A stretch of DNA of 64,000 nucleotides from Armatimonadota bacterium. Lineage in GTDB: Bacteria; Armatimonadota; UBA5829; DSUL01. The DNA is taken from positions 2,186,162-2,250,161 of the forward strand of contig AP024674.1 of NCBI GenBank assembly GCA_025998755.1, in the 5' to 3' direction. How positions within the stretch are numbered: position 1 is the stretch's first letter; each line of letters opens with the position of its first letter. Shown piece after piece: positions 49,842-58,955 of the stretch. The notes below the pieces were generated by a model. That model searched no databases. It was not told the DNA's origin and saw only the letters and a list, made by a program, of their open reading frames with translations. A program made the translations under genes and the position numbers.

Positions 49842-51218
49842 ATGAAATCGCCTGTTGCCGGCCGGCTGTGGCGGCTCGGCATTGCTGCGGCTCTGAGTGG
49901 GAGTATTTGCATCCTCGCCGGGTGCTCACGGGCTCCCCGCGAGCCAGTCCAGACTGCGGGGGTGACACAGATAGACGTGTGGCATCCGTGGGGCGGCACG
50001 CAGGCCGATGCGTTCCGCGATATCGCCCGCGAGTTCGAGAAGCGCCATCCCCACATCCGCGTCCGGCTGCTGTACACGCCAAATGACCTCTCCGCCAATC
50101 AGAAGTTTTTCACGGCTGTGGCAGCGGGCATGCCGCCGGATGTCATCATGGTGGACGGCCCGCAGGTGGCTCAATGGGCCGAGCAGGGTGCGCTCTCTCC
50201 CCTAACGGAGAGGCTCCGCAGTGCCGGCCTGGGCGAGAAAGACTACTTCACCCCGTGCTGGAATCAGAACTTCTATGAGGGCGAAGTCTGGGCGCTGACT
50301 TACTGCGCCGACCCGAACTTCGGGTTCGGCTGGAACAAGAAGGACTTCCGCGATGCCGGACTGGATCCGGAGCGGCCTCCGCGCACCCTGAAGGAGTTGG
50401 ACGAGATGGCGCGGCGGCTGGAAAAGAGCGAGGGTGGCAAGCTCCGGCGCATCGGCATCATTCCCTGGGGACAGTTCGGCTACGCCAACTCGCTGTTCAC
50501 TTGGGGTTGGGCGTTCGGAGGATCGTTCTACGACCCCGAGACACGCACAGTCACGGCCGACCATCCGCGCATCGTGCAGGCCCTGGAGTGGATGTGCTCC
50601 TATGCCCGGACCTACGACGTAAACCGCATCGGAACGCTGCAGGCCGGCTTCACCAGCCAGGAGCAGAACCCGTTCTATATCGGCAAGCTCTCCATGCAGT
50701 GCCTCCACATCTCCAGCCTGAAAGACATCGAGCTGTATGCGCCGAAGGACTTCGAGTACGGGGTCACCTTTCTGCCAGCCCCGGAGTTCGGCGAGCAGCG
50801 CAGCTCATGGATCGGCGGATGGTGCATGGCCATCCCGAAAGGAGCCCGGAATCCCGACGCGGCCTGGGAGTATATCCGGTGGATGACTTCCACCCCGGAG
50901 GGAACGAAGATCGTCGCGCAGAAGGCGGGGCTGCTGCCGGGGTTCCGCCGGAGCGCTTATTTCGATCCCTCTGTGAAGAAGCCGCCACACTATGAGACGT
51001 TTCTGGCCATCCTGCGCGAGACCCGCCATCAGCGTCCAGTGATGCCTGCTCAGGCTTACTATATGAGCGCACTGGGAAGAGCGGTGGACATGGCGATTCA
51101 CGGCCTGATGACCCCCAAAGAGGCTCTGGAGGAGGCCCGGCGGGACACGCAGAAGGAGCTGGACAGGATCCTGGCAGGCCGGACTCCGGCGGCAGAACGC
51201 GGGAGCGGGAAGCGATGA
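49842..51218 (+). CDS. Extracellular sugar-binding lipoprotein (ABC transporter, family 1)
   Basis: A 458-residue lipoprotein with lipobox LAGC (signal RLGIAAALSGSICILAGC). The binding-protein fold is shown by IDVWHPWGGTQADAFRDIAREFEKRHP, AVAAGMPPDVIMVDGPQVAQWAEQGAL and GGWCMAIPKGARNPDAAWEYIRWM. It would bind a sugar or oligosaccharide outside the membrane for an ABC importer. No permease or ATPase gene is next to it; the partial permease at the left edge is too far to assume a link. It is coupled to the 49-residue protein downstream through ATGA. Confidence 0.9.
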   Translation: MKSPVAGRLWRLGIAAALSGSICILAGCSRAPREPVQTAGVTQIDVWHPWGGTQADAFRDIAREFEKRHPHIRVRLLYTPNDLSANQKFFTAVAAGMPPDVIMVDGPQVAQWAEQGALSPLTERLRSAGLGEKDYFTPCWNQNFYEGEVWALTYCADPNFGFGWNKKDFRDAGLDPERPPRTLKELDEMARRLEKSEGGKLRRIGIIPWGQFGYANSLFTWGWAFGGSFYDPETRTVTADHPRIVQALEWMCSYARTYDVNRIGTLQAGFTSQEQNPFYIGKLSMQCLHISSLKDIELYAPKDFEYGVTFLPAPEFGEQRSSWIGGWCMAIPKGARNPDAAWEYIRWMTSTPEGTKIVAQKAGLLPGFRRSAYFDPSVKKPPHYETFLAILRETRHQRPVMPAQAYYMSALGRAVDMAIHGLMTPKEALEEARRDTQKELDRILAGRTPAAERGSGKR

Positions 51219-51364
51219 GTGAGCGCAGGACCACGCAAAAACTCAGAAGGCAGCGTCCGGTGGGCACTCTGGCGGCTCAGAAACGGCGGCTTGCCGGGGA
51301 CATTATCCGCCTCGCCATCGTATTGACCGCCATCGCGCTTCTGGCCCGCTGGGCCTGGTTCTAG
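51215..51364 (+). CDS. 49-residue single-span membrane protein
   Basis: A short gene, MSERRTTQKLRRQ..., with a basic N-terminal half and one hydrophobic helix (IIRLAIVLTAIALLARWAWF) at the C-terminus, ending right after it. ATG and the stop of the sugar-binding lipoprotein overlap in ATGA, and GGGAGCGGGAAG precedes it, so it is translated with that gene. No homologue is recognised. It may associate with the transporter or be a membrane anchor or small regulator. Confidence 0.65.
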   Translation: MSERRTTQKLRRQRPVGTLAAQKRRLAGDIIRLAIVLTAIALLARWAWF

Positions 51365-51714
51365 GAGCTCCCCTTGTCCGCCAATATCCCCGCGGGGAGT
51401 GGCTCAGCCATGCAGCGCGCCCGGATGGGTTCAAAAGCAGACATTCTAGTTGATGGTTTTGACGCGCGCGACTGACGCCGCCCTCCCCGACCAGCGCAGC
51501 ACGTACACCCCCGGAGGACGTGACTAGCGGGCTTTCAGGAGTGCTTTCGCCCCAGGCCGGGATGGCGGGATGGCCTTCCCCTTGAGGATCCTTAGGGGAG
51601 CTGACAGGGCCAAGAACGGACCTCCGACCCGCCGCGTTTTGAGGGATAATGCGGGCAACCGATGGGTGATGCTGCAATCATTACAACCTCCGACCCGCCG
51701 CGTTTTGAGGGATA
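51365..51714. other. Intergenic region with direct repeats
   Basis: 350 bases. The left part (51365-51600) shows no gene. The right part holds the repeat pair at 51620-51721. No tRNA or other known RNA is recognised. Confidence 0.5.
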
Positions 51715-51721
51715 ATGCGGG
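51620..51721. repeat. Two 36-base direct repeats separated by 30 bases
   Basis: ACCTCCGACCCGCCGCGTTT (first 20 bases) continues identically to base 36 in both copies, 51620-51655 and 51686-51721. Each has a CCCGC/GCGGG inverted repeat. The unit-to-unit spacing (36 + 30) is CRISPR-like, but only two copies exist and no cas gene is present. Each copy contains GAGGGATAATG; in the second copy this supplies the probable ribosome-binding site and ATG of the DUF2752 gene. Confidence 0.85.
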
Positions 51722-52167
51722 TGCCTGATATGGACGCACCGGAAAGGGGAGGCGAAAGGGATGGCCGCTCCCGGCACGTTGGGACCCATCAACGGGGGCC
51801 ACTCGGCCGATGGCTGACTTGGGCCGTGCTGGGAGCAGGGCTTTTTGCAGTCTGGCTGATTCCGCTGGACCAGTTGCCATCCGCCTGCCTTACGAGGCGG
51901 CTGACTGGCATCCCCTGCCCCACCTGCGGGGTCGGCCGCTCCCTGCACGCTCTGCTGCACGGAGACATCGCCTCATCCCTGCGATATCACCCGCTTCTGC
52001 TGCCGTTTCTAATACTTGGTTTCCTCTGGTGGGCTGTGGTGGTCAGGCCGGCTGCGAAAGCCGGGCGGAGGGTCCCGGCGCATCTGCAGGTCGCCACGCT
52101 GGCCGCAGCCTTGGTCACCCTGCTGGCAGTCTGGCTGGTGCGGTTGGCGACGTCTTCCGTGCCGTGA
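51715..52167 (+). CDS. DUF2752 membrane protein
   Basis: A 150-residue protein with three hydrophobic segments (WAVLGAGLFAVWLIPL, LLLPFLILGFLWWAVVV and TLAAALVTLLAVWLVRL). GIPCPTCGVGRSLHALLHGDIASSLRYHPL is the DUF2752 signature with its C-P-x-C-G-x-x-R and H-P-L parts. The role is unknown. The ATG at 51715 lies in the second 36-base repeat, with GAGGG as ribosome-binding site; an ATG at 51730 is the alternative. Its 3' end overlaps the converging PIG-L gene by 53 bases. Confidence 0.78.
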   Translation: MRVPDMDAPERGGERDGRSRHVGTHQRGPLGRWLTWAVLGAGLFAVWLIPLDQLPSACLTRRLTGIPCPTCGVGRSLHALLHGDIASSLRYHPLLLPFLILGFLWWAVVVRPAAKAGRRVPAHLQVATLAAALVTLLAVWLVRLATSSVP

Positions 52168-53641
52168 TCACCCGGCCGGGCATCGCCAGCCGGTGCCAGC
52201 CCGTCTTGTCCACCGTAAACCCCAGATAGTGCGTGCTGGCCCCCACCCACAAAAGCGACGCGTCACCCAGTCTCCCGGCGGGAATGGCCACCTCCAGCGC
52301 CTTGCCCCTCCATCTGACCTGCACGCCGGGCGGCTGAACCTTTCCCGCAGCGCTGACGGTCACTTCCATCCCGCGGAACCCGTCCGGAGCCAGTGAACGC
52401 ACCTGAAGGCGCGCGGAGACTCCCTTTCCACGGCTCCCGGCCGTCTGCATACGCAAGTAGAGATTGCGCGAGTCCCTTGCCACTGACAGGCCTGTGATGT
52501 CCGCCCCGCGGCGTAGCGCCCTGCCCACAGTGTCGGCCTCCGGGCTGGGAGCTTGAGCCTCAATGGTTTCCCAGGCGGGCGCCCCGACGTTCAGCCCCAC
52601 CAGTCCGTCCGGAACCGCCACCACGGCGCGCACCGGCTCCCTTCCATAGAGTTCGCTCGACCGCACGAAGCTGCGCAGGAACGAGCCCATCACCCCCGTC
52701 TGCGAACGATATTCCTCGATGGCGGCTTGCTTGGCTCTGATCTCGTGGGGGCGCAGTGGGAACACTTCCCAGTGTGTCCCCACGGTCATTAGAGGCTGCG
52801 GCGGAGCCAGCGGCCGTGACGGCGCCGGCCCACGGGGAGCGGGCCACTGGCCGCGATGGATGAGATATGTCATCAGCCGAGGCCTTCCCTCCGCGAAGCG
52901 GCCCTGGATTTCCAGCTCGGAAAGTGCCGCAGTGGTGAACGCATAGGCGGCGTAATGGTCCGGATGGTCGTCCAGCGGCCCTGGGACGCAGATCAGGGTG
53001 GGCCGCCACCCTGCGATGACCTCGGAGAGGATCCTCAGCAGCTCCTGCCCCGTGTAGGGAGCTCCCGGACGATACGCCAGACGATATGGGCAGTGCGAGA
53101 CGCCGGTGTAGCCCGATGTGAACGGGGTCGCCCAGTGGCCGGTCCACAGACGGGTCAGTCCTCTGTCCGGGAATCCCAGGAACAGAAGGTCCGAAGGTTT
53201 CAGTCCAAGCCTCATCCCGGCCAGCATCGCCTCGCGCTGGCGCTCCTCCCCAAACTCGATGAGGTCTCGCGCTGTCGGTCGGATCTTGCGCTCTTCGCGG
53301 CTGGCAGCCACCTTGAACGCGTCGCCGTTGGTCAGGAACACCACCCGCACCTGCCCGCCGGATCCGCGGACGCGCGCAATGAGACCGCCGCACCCCAGCG
53401 TCTCGTCGTCGGGGTGAGGAGAGACAACTAAAAGTCGCAACTCGCCGGGCAGGCGAAGGGAGCTGGGAAGAGATCCCGTGCTCTGAAAGACGTTGGCCGC
53501 CTGGATGCGGAGAGCAATGGCGCTGGAAACGATGCCCAGAAGCGCGGCCGCCATCGCCCCCAGACGCAACAGGGCCCGCGCTGGCGGACGCATCCGTCCG
53601 GATACCGCCGAACTATGCTGCCCCGTTGTGCGCTGCTGCAT
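52115..53641 (-). CDS. PIG-L family N-acetylglucosaminyl deacetylase with C-terminal extension
   Basis: A 508-residue protein. A membrane-anchor helix (LRLGAMAAALLGIVSSAIAL) precedes the PIG-L domain: LLVVSPHPDDETLGCGGLI with the zinc ligands HPDD, FLGFPDRG and PLDDHPDHYAAYAF with the third zinc His. This domain deacetylates N-acetylglucosamine-type sugars. The last 170 residues form a separate beta-rich module (LYLRMQTAGSRGKGVSARL ...), unrecognised. It converges with, and overlaps, the DUF2752 gene. Confidence 0.85.
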   Translation of the reverse strand: MQQRTTGQHSSAVSGRMRPPARALLRLGAMAAALLGIVSSAIALRIQAANVFQSTGSLPSSLRLPGELRLLVVSPHPDDETLGCGGLIARVRGSGGQVRVVFLTNGDAFKVAASREERKIRPTARDLIEFGEERQREAMLAGMRLGLKPSDLLFLGFPDRGLTRLWTGHWATPFTSGYTGVSHCPYRLAYRPGAPYTGQELLRILSEVIAGWRPTLICVPGPLDDHPDHYAAYAFTTAALSELEIQGRFAEGRPRLMTYLIHRGQWPAPRGPAPSRPLAPPQPLMTVGTHWEVFPLRPHEIRAKQAAIEEYRSQTGVMGSFLRSFVRSSELYGREPVRAVVAVPDGLVGLNVGAPAWETIEAQAPSPEADTVGRALRRGADITGLSVARDSRNLYLRMQTAGSRGKGVSARLQVRSLAPDGFRGMEVTVSAAGKVQPPGVQVRWRGKALEVAIPAGRLGDASLLWVGASTHYLGFTVDKTGWHRLAMPGRVITARKTSPTAPARLPAG

Positions 53642-53670
53642 CTAGCCGTGTAGAGCTTGGAAGTGAGAAC

Positions 53671-53697
53671 GGCCCGGTCTGCCGGCGGGACCGGGCC
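53671..53697. terminator. Hairpin downstream of tRNA-Ser
   Basis: GGCCCGGTC (53671-53679) pairs with GACCGGGCC (53689-53697) over a nine-base loop. It is downstream of the minus-strand tRNA and upstream of the PIG-L gene. No T run follows. Confidence 0.45.
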
Positions 53698-53776
53698 TGT
53701 CGCGCCATCAATAATATTACCCCGCCCGGCCCGGATGAGATTCCGGCGGCGAGAGCGCCGGCGGAGGTGTAAGAAA

Positions 53777-53871
53777 TGGCGGAGCGAGTGGGATTCGAAC
53801 CCACGAGCGAGTTTTGGGACCCGCTACACGATTTCCAGTCGTGCTCCTTCGACCAGCTCGGACATCGCTCC
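53777..53871 (-). tRNA. tRNA-Ser (anticodon GGA)
   Basis: A 95-base class II tRNA with a long variable arm. The acceptor stem GGAGCGA...TCGCTCC, D-arm, anticodon stem CACGA/TCGTG with loop CTGGAAA (anticodon GGA, reading TCC/TCT), variable arm and T-loop GGTTCGAATCC are all present. CCA is encoded at the 3' end (53777-53779 on the minus strand). Confidence 0.97.
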
Positions 53872-53908
53872 TTGCGCAGCCGATTCTAGCACGCCCGGCT
53901 CCACCTCG

Positions 53909-54664
53909 TCAATCGGGGCGTGTCCGCTGCTCTTCTAGGATCTCCTTTGGAACCAACAGACGGTCGGTTACCGGCTCATCGGACTCGATGCGACCGTCGC
54001 GGAACCGTACGATCCGGCGGGCGTGCCGGGCGATCTCGGGCTCATGGGTCACCATGACGATGGTCTTTCCGGCATCGTTCAGCCGCTGCAGAATCCCCAT
54101 GATCTGGACTCCCGTGCGGGTATCCAGGTTTCCCGTGGGCTCGTCCCCGAACAGGATGGGAGGGTCGTTCACCAACGCTCGGGCTATGGCTACCCGCTGC
54201 TGTTCACCGCCCGAAAGCTCCGCCGGACTGTGCCGCAGGCGATGCTGCAGGCCCATCATCTCCAGCGCCCGGCGCGCAGCATCCCTGGGCGGACGCCGGC
54301 CCCGGGCGTAAAGCAGGGGGAGCCTCACGTTTCCCAGGGCGCTCATCCTGGGAAGCAAGTTGAAGTTCTGAAACACGAAGCCGATCTTCCGGTTGCGGAT
54401 CTCCGCCAGAGCCGCGTCTGAAAGCCGGTCCACCTCCCGGCCTTCCAGGAAGTAGCGGCCGCTGGTGGGCCGGTCCAGGCAACCGATGATGTTCATCAGC
54501 GTGGACTTTCCCGAACCCGATGGTCCCATGATGGCCACGAACTCGCCCGGGCTCACATCCAGCGACACGTCCACCAGCGCAGGCACCTCCACCTTTCCCT
54601 GCCGGTAGATCTTGCTGACATTGCGGACGGAGATCAATGGTTGTATTCCGGCTGCCGCGGTCAT
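53909..54664 (-). CDS. ABC transporter ATP-binding protein (MacB/LolD type)
   Basis: A 251-residue ATPase. Walker A is GPSGSGKST, the Q-loop [10 protein letters not shown], the signature [15 protein letters not shown], Walker [10 protein letters not shown] and the H-loop VTHE. The N-terminal [23 protein letters not shown] and the FxFQxFNLLP form mark the MacB/LolD/FtsE branch, which exports peptides or lipoproteins or acts in cell division. ATG at 54664 is preferred over GTG at 54676 because GGTGGG precedes it. The permease is not next to it. Confidence 0.93.
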   Translation of the reverse strand: MTAAAGIQPLISVRNVSKIYRQGKVEVPALVDVSLDVSPGEFVAIMGPSGSGKSTLMNIIGCLDRPTSGRYFLEGREVDRLSDAALAEIRNRKIGFVFQNFNLLPRMSALGNVRLPLLYARGRRPPRDAARRALEMMGLQHRLRHSPAELSGGEQQRVAIARALVNDPPILFGDEPTGNLDTRTGVQIMGILQRLNDAGKTIVMVTHEPEIARHARRIVRFRDGRIESDEPVTDRLLVPKEILEEQRTRPD

Positions 54665-54697
54665 TGCCCGTCCCACCTTTTTGAATCCGCCCGCCGC

Positions 54698-56491
54698 CTA
54701 TTTCCGCGCGGGATTGTCCTGACCGGGCGGACGGACCACCCGGATGCCAAGCTCTTCGAGCTGCGCCGGGTCCACTTCGGACGGCGCTCCCATCATCGGG
54801 TCTATCCCACCGCCCATTTTCGGGAACGCAATGACCTCCCGTATGTTCTCATCGTCGGTAAGATACATTATGAGCCGGTCTATCCCCGGCGCGATTCCCG
54901 CGTGCGGGGGCGCGCCCAGCTCGAATGCCTCCAGCATGTGCCCGAACTGCGCCTGAATCTGCTCGTCCGTGTATCCCAGCTTTCGGAAGATGGCCCTCTG
55001 AAGCTCCGGTTTATGGATCCGCACCGAGCCGGAAGCCCACTCCGAGCCGTTGCACGCCAGATCGTAGCAGAAAGAGCGCATCGCGGCCGGATCCGTATCC
55101 AGCAGATCCACATGCTCCGGCCGGGGCATGGCGAATGGATTGTGCGCGAAGGTCCAGCGGTTATTCTCCTCGTCCCACTCGAAAACGGGAAAATCCGTGA
55201 TCCAGCAGAACGCCAGCACATCCGGGTCCGCCAACCCCAGCCGCCCGGCGATCTCCCTTCGCAGCCGGTCCAGAGCCCTGGCCACGACGGCTGGCTGGTC
55301 GGCGATGAAAGCGATCATATCCCCGGGAACGGCTCCCGCAGCCTCCACCAGCCGGGAGACCTCCTCGGGCGAGAGGAACTTGGCGATGGGCGAGCGGACT
55401 GAACCACCCTCCTCCACCAGCAGATACGCCATCCCCTTGGCGCCGGCGTCCTTCGCCAGTTCCGTCAGTTCGTCAATCTGACCGCGAGAAAGGGAAGCGC
55501 CTCCCGGATAGCGCACCGCCTTCACCTGTCCGCCCGAGGCTATGGCGTTCCGGAACACTCCGAATTCAGACTGCGCCACGATCCCGCCGCAGTCCACCAG
55601 CTCCAGAGCGTAACGCACGTCCGGCTTGTCCGTCCCGAAGCGTGCCATCGCCTCGTCGTACGTGAAGCGGGGAAACGGCTTGATCAGCCTCTTGCTGGAG
55701 AACTTCTCCACCACGTCTATGGTCAGAGCCTCCACCACCGCCAGAACGTCGTCCTGCGTGGCGAAGCTCATCTCCAGATCCAGCTGGGTGAACTCGGGCT
55801 GACGGTCGGCGCGCTGCGCTTCATCGCGGAAGCACTTGGCGATCTGGAAATACTTCTCGAACCCGGCCACCATCAACAGCTGCTTGAACTGCTGGGGGGC
55901 CTGGGGCAGGGCATAGAACAGGCCCGGCTGGAGGCGGTACGGCACCAGGTAGTCGCGCGCTCCTTCCGGGGTGCTTTTGGTCATGACGGGCGTCTCCACC
56001 TCGATGAACCCCTGAGCGTACATGAACTCACGGATGTGCCGCACCACGTCACTGCGCAGTTTCATCTTGCGGAACATGGAGGGACGGCGCAGATCCAGAT
56101 AGCGGTATTTCAGGCGCAGCTCCTCGTTTACAGGCGTGTCTTGATCTATCTGGAAAGGAAGCGGCTTCGCGGGGTTCAGCACCTCCACAGCGTCCACCAG
56201 AACCTCCACCTCTCCGGTGGCCAGGTTGGGGTTTTCGGTCCCGGCGGGCCGCCGCCGGACCTCTCCCTGCAGCTCCAGCACCCACTCGCTGTGCACAGCC
56301 TGAGCCGTACGGTGGGCTTCCGGCGACGACTGAGGATCAATGACCGTCTGCACTATCCCGGTGCGGTCGCGCAGGTCTATGAAAATCAGGCCGCCATGGT
56401 TGCGCACACTGTGCGCCCAACCGTCCAGCACCACCCGTTGTCCGGCATGCTCCGGACACAGCTCCCCGCAATAGATTGTCCTTTTCAGCAT
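54698..56491 (-). CDS. aspS: Aspartate-tRNA ligase
   Basis: A 597-residue class II synthetase. The N-terminal OB fold (LDGWAHSVRNHGGLIFIDLRDRTGIVQ) binds the anticodon; FIEVETPVMTKSTPEGARDYLVPYR and AQRADRQPEFTQLDLEMSF carry motifs 1 and 2, the GAD insertion follows, and GIAPGIDRLIMYL is motif 3. The bacterial form has the GAD domain, and the enzyme may be discriminating or charge both tRNAAsp and tRNAAsn. GGGAGAAAG precedes the ATG. It follows hisS in the same direction. Confidence 0.97.
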   Translation of the reverse strand: MLKRTIYCGELCPEHAGQRVVLDGWAHSVRNHGGLIFIDLRDRTGIVQTVIDPQSSPEAHRTAQAVHSEWVLELQGEVRRRPAGTENPNLATGEVEVLVDAVEVLNPAKPLPFQIDQDTPVNEELRLKYRYLDLRRPSMFRKMKLRSDVVRHIREFMYAQGFIEVETPVMTKSTPEGARDYLVPYRLQPGLFYALPQAPQQFKQLLMVAGFEKYFQIAKCFRDEAQRADRQPEFTQLDLEMSFATQDDVLAVVEALTIDVVEKFSSKRLIKPFPRFTYDEAMARFGTDKPDVRYALELVDCGGIVAQSEFGVFRNAIASGGQVKAVRYPGGASLSRGQIDELTELAKDAGAKGMAYLLVEEGGSVRSPIAKFLSPEEVSRLVEAAGAVPGDMIAFIADQPAVVARALDRLRREIAGRLGLADPDVLAFCWITDFPVFEWDEENNRWTFAHNPFAMPRPEHVDLLDTDPAAMRSFCYDLACNGSEWASGSVRIHKPELQRAIFRKLGYTDEQIQAQFGHMLEAFELGAPPHAGIAPGIDRLIMYLTDDENIREVIAFPKMGGGIDPMMGAPSEVDPAQLEELGIRVVRPPGQDNPARK

Positions 56492-56538
56492 TCTTTCTCC
56501 CAGATCATCCAGGACAGGATGCCCTGTGCCTTTCCGCC

Positions 56539-57831
56539 CTAGATGGTTCCGATCGTCTGCGATTCCGGCGTTTGCAGGTAGTCCCGCATCATCTCCGGGC
56601 AGCCTTCCAGCGGCAGCCTCCACTGCTGCTGGGCCAGCATGTCACGGGCGGTAACCTGTCCGGCCGCCAGTTCATCCTCTCCCAGGATCAGCGCGAAGCG
56701 CGCTCCGGACTTCCCGGCCTTCTTCATCTGCGCCTTCATGCTGCGCCCGCCGTAGTCCATTTCGCAGGCAAACCCCTGCCGTCTGAGCCGGTCCGCGAGA
56801 GCCAGACCCGCCACCTGTGCCCGCTCACCCACGCGTACGAGAAACACGTCCGGGGCAGGTTCATCACCCTTCAGGGCTGCACGCGCCTCCAGTACCAGCA
56901 GCAGACGCTCCACACCCATCCCGAAGCCGAAGGCCGGAGTGGGCGGGCCGCCGATCTGCTCCACCAGCCCGTCATACCGCCCCCCGCCGCACACAGTGTT
57001 CTGCGCTCCCAGAACGTCCGTCTGGAACTCGAAGACCGTCCGGGTGTAATAGTCGAACCCCCTGACCAGGCGGTGGTCCACCTCGTATTCCAGTCCCAGC
57101 GCCTCGAGCCCCTCCCGCACCTTCGCGAAATGCTCCGCCGACTCGACGTCCAGGTAGTCCACCAGATGCGGCACCCCGCGCGTCAGATCCCGGCAGCGCT
57201 CCTCCTTGCAGTCCAGCATCCGCAAGGGGTTCCTCTCGTAGCGCGTCTGGCAGCTGGGGCACAGTTCCCGAACATAAGGCTCCACGCTCTCTTTCAGCGC
57301 CTGGACGAAGGCGCGGCGCGACTCCGGGACGCCTGTGCTGTTGATCTTCAGAAAGAACGGCGCGGCCCCGGCGTCCGTCAGAAACCGGGCGGCCATCCCG
57401 ATTATCTCCGCGTCCAGCGTGGGGTCGTCGGAGCCGATGGCCTCCACACCGAACTGGTGATGCTGGCGGTAGCGGCCGGCCTGAGGCCGTTCGTAGCGGA
57501 ACACGCTGTAGATGTAAAACAGCTTGGTGGGCAGCCCGTCCGCCCCCAGCGAATGCTCCACCCACGCCCGCACAATGGGCGCCGTGCTCTCCGGCCTCAA
57601 TGTCAGACTGCGCCCGGAGCGATCCTCGAAGGTGTACATCTCCTTGGAGACAATGTCCGTCTCCTCGCCGATGCTGCGCGTGAAAAGCTCTGTCTCTTCA
57701 AAGATGGGGGTACGGATCTCCCGGAATCCGTGGAGATGGCAACAGTTCCGGAACCGCTGTTCGAGCGCCTGCCACTGCCAGGACCGGTCCGGTAAAATGT
57801 CGTTGGTACCTCTGGGGGCCTTGTAGCGCAT
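56539..57831 (-). CDS. hisS: Histidine-tRNA ligase
   Basis: A 430-residue class II synthetase. YKAPRGTNDILPD and EIRTPIFEETELFTRSIGEETDIVSKEMYTF give motif 1; LRPESTAPIVRAWVEHSL and YSVFRYERPQAGRYRQHHQFGVEAIG give motif 2; LVRGFDYYTRTVFEF is the histidine-specific loop; AFGFGMGVERLLLVLE is motif 3; a C-terminal anticodon-binding domain follows. AGGGA precedes the ATG. A promoter at 57957 gives a leader of about 120 bases that can form two hairpins. Confidence 0.97.
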   Translation of the reverse strand: MRYKAPRGTNDILPDRSWQWQALEQRFRNCCHLHGFREIRTPIFEETELFTRSIGEETDIVSKEMYTFEDRSGRSLTLRPESTAPIVRAWVEHSLGADGLPTKLFYIYSVFRYERPQAGRYRQHHQFGVEAIGSDDPTLDAEIIGMAARFLTDAGAAPFFLKINSTGVPESRRAFVQALKESVEPYVRELCPSCQTRYERNPLRMLDCKEERCRDLTRGVPHLVDYLDVESAEHFAKVREGLEALGLEYEVDHRLVRGFDYYTRTVFEFQTDVLGAQNTVCGGGRYDGLVEQIGGPPTPAFGFGMGVERLLLVLEARAALKGDEPAPDVFLVRVGERAQVAGLALADRLRRQGFACEMDYGGRSMKAQMKKAGKSGARFALILGEDELAAGQVTARDMLAQQQWRLPLEGCPEMMRDYLQTPESQTIGTI

Positions 57832-57956
57832 GCGAGTGACGTCCCTGAAGGCCCGCCTGTGCCGATCTCCGGGCAAAGCGGCCTCGCGCCGTCTGCCCGG
57901 CAAGTGGCAAGCGAGCGAAAGGCGGATGGACTTGCTCGCCAGCGGGCCGAAGATGC

Positions 57957-57986
57957 ATTCTAACGTTCGCCCGCAGGGTCTGTCAA
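57957..57986 (-). promoter_or_regulatory. Promoter for hisS (and aspS)
   Basis: On the minus strand a perfect TTGACA (57981-57986), 18 bases, TAGAAT (57957-57962). The -35 box overlaps the last codons of the deacetylase gene. The leader down to the ATG at 57831 has two possible hairpins (GGCGAGCAAG with CTCGCTTGCC; CCGGGCA with TGCCCGG). No T-box specifier is recognised. Confidence 0.75.
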
Positions 57987-58942
57987 CGCGGAAGCGGCGC
58001 GCCCAGTTGCGACACTGTGACACACCTCAGACCCCGGCGCTCCAGTTCATCCAGAATGTCTGGGAGCGCGTCCGCCGTTGCACGGCTGCCGATGTGGAAT
58101 AGCACCACCCCGCCCGGACGGATGCGCTCCAGCACGCGGTCCCGGATCTCCTCCGCCTTGATCCCCTTCCTGTAGGAATCCCAGGAGTCCAGGGTCCAGT
58201 AGACGCACTGGTAACCCTCCTCCGCCGCCACACTCAGTACGCGGCGGTCCCGCGATCCAAACGGCGGGCGGAACCACGGCCGGGTGGAGGTGCGCGCGAT
58301 GCCCGAGATGACTTCCTCTGCCCTGCGCAGCTCCTCGCGGATGGCGTCGTCGTTCAGTTTCCGCAGGTCCGGATGGCTGAAAGTATGATTGCCCAACTCA
58401 TGACCACCGGCCACGATGGCTTTCACCAGTTCCGGATTCCGCTGCGCGAAACGACCCGTCAGGAAGAACGTGCACCGTATGGAACGCTCCCCCAGCGTCT
58501 TCAGGATGTCCCAACCCGGCTCGACCGCCGCCCCCGCATCGAACGTCAGCGCCACCTGTCCCTCCTCAGATCCGCTCTGAGGCCGGGAAGCCGATGGGGG
58601 CCGTTCCGGGGCGGCCTTCCGAATCGCAGGGGGCGGAGCGGGAAGCTTCGTGCGGACCGCGGAGGACGCCCGGGGTTTTTCCGTGCGGGATCCAGAATCC
58701 GGCCTGGCTTTTCCAACTTCCGGCGCCGTCGTGGAGGACACTGGGGTTGGCTTCCCGGAAACGGGAGCCTTCACTCCGGACACGACAGGACCGGCCTGAC
58801 GGGACAGGGAGATCAGAATCCCCGTCGCCACACCGCCAATCGCCACCAACAGAAGCGCTGGCGGAATGGCCGAATGCCGCCGCCGTGTTGAGCCGGCCGC
58901 CTTCCTCCGAGCCGGCCCGGCGGAGGATTTGCGGCCGCTCAC
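57983..58942 (-). CDS. Polysaccharide deacetylase (NodB domain), membrane-anchored
   Basis: A 319-residue protein. A basic N-terminus (RKSSAGPARRKAAGSTRRRH) and one helix (AIPPALLLVAIGGVATGILISL) are followed by a Pro/Ser-rich linker and the NodB domain: VALTFDAGAAVE (motif 1, with Ala where many have a second Asp), GHELGNHTFSHPDL (metal His pair), RPPFGSRD and GGVVLFHIGS. It likely deacetylates peptidoglycan or another envelope polysaccharide. The TFDAG form is also seen in PdaA-like proteins. It is downstream of the S41 pair in the same direction. Confidence 0.88.
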   Translation of the reverse strand: MSGRKSSAGPARRKAAGSTRRRHSAIPPALLLVAIGGVATGILISLSRQAGPVVSGVKAPVSGKPTPVSSTTAPEVGKARPDSGSRTEKPRASSAVRTKLPAPPPAIRKAAPERPPSASRPQSGSEEGQVALTFDAGAAVEPGWDILKTLGERSIRCTFFLTGRFAQRNPELVKAIVAGGHELGNHTFSHPDLRKLNDDAIREELRRAEEVISGIARTSTRPWFRPPFGSRDRRVLSVAAEEGYQCVYWTLDSWDSYRKGIKAEEIRDRVLERIRPGGVVLFHIGSRATADALPDILDELERRGLRCVTVSQLGAPLPR

Positions 58943-58955
58943 GGGAGCGCATCCC

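Noticed and set aside
51620-51721. CRISPR array
   Set aside because: Only two repeats, no cas genes, and the second repeat provides the start of a coding gene. It is listed as a direct repeat instead.
57832-57950. T-box leader of hisS
   Set aside because: Two hairpins are possible but no T-box sequence or specifier loop is visible.
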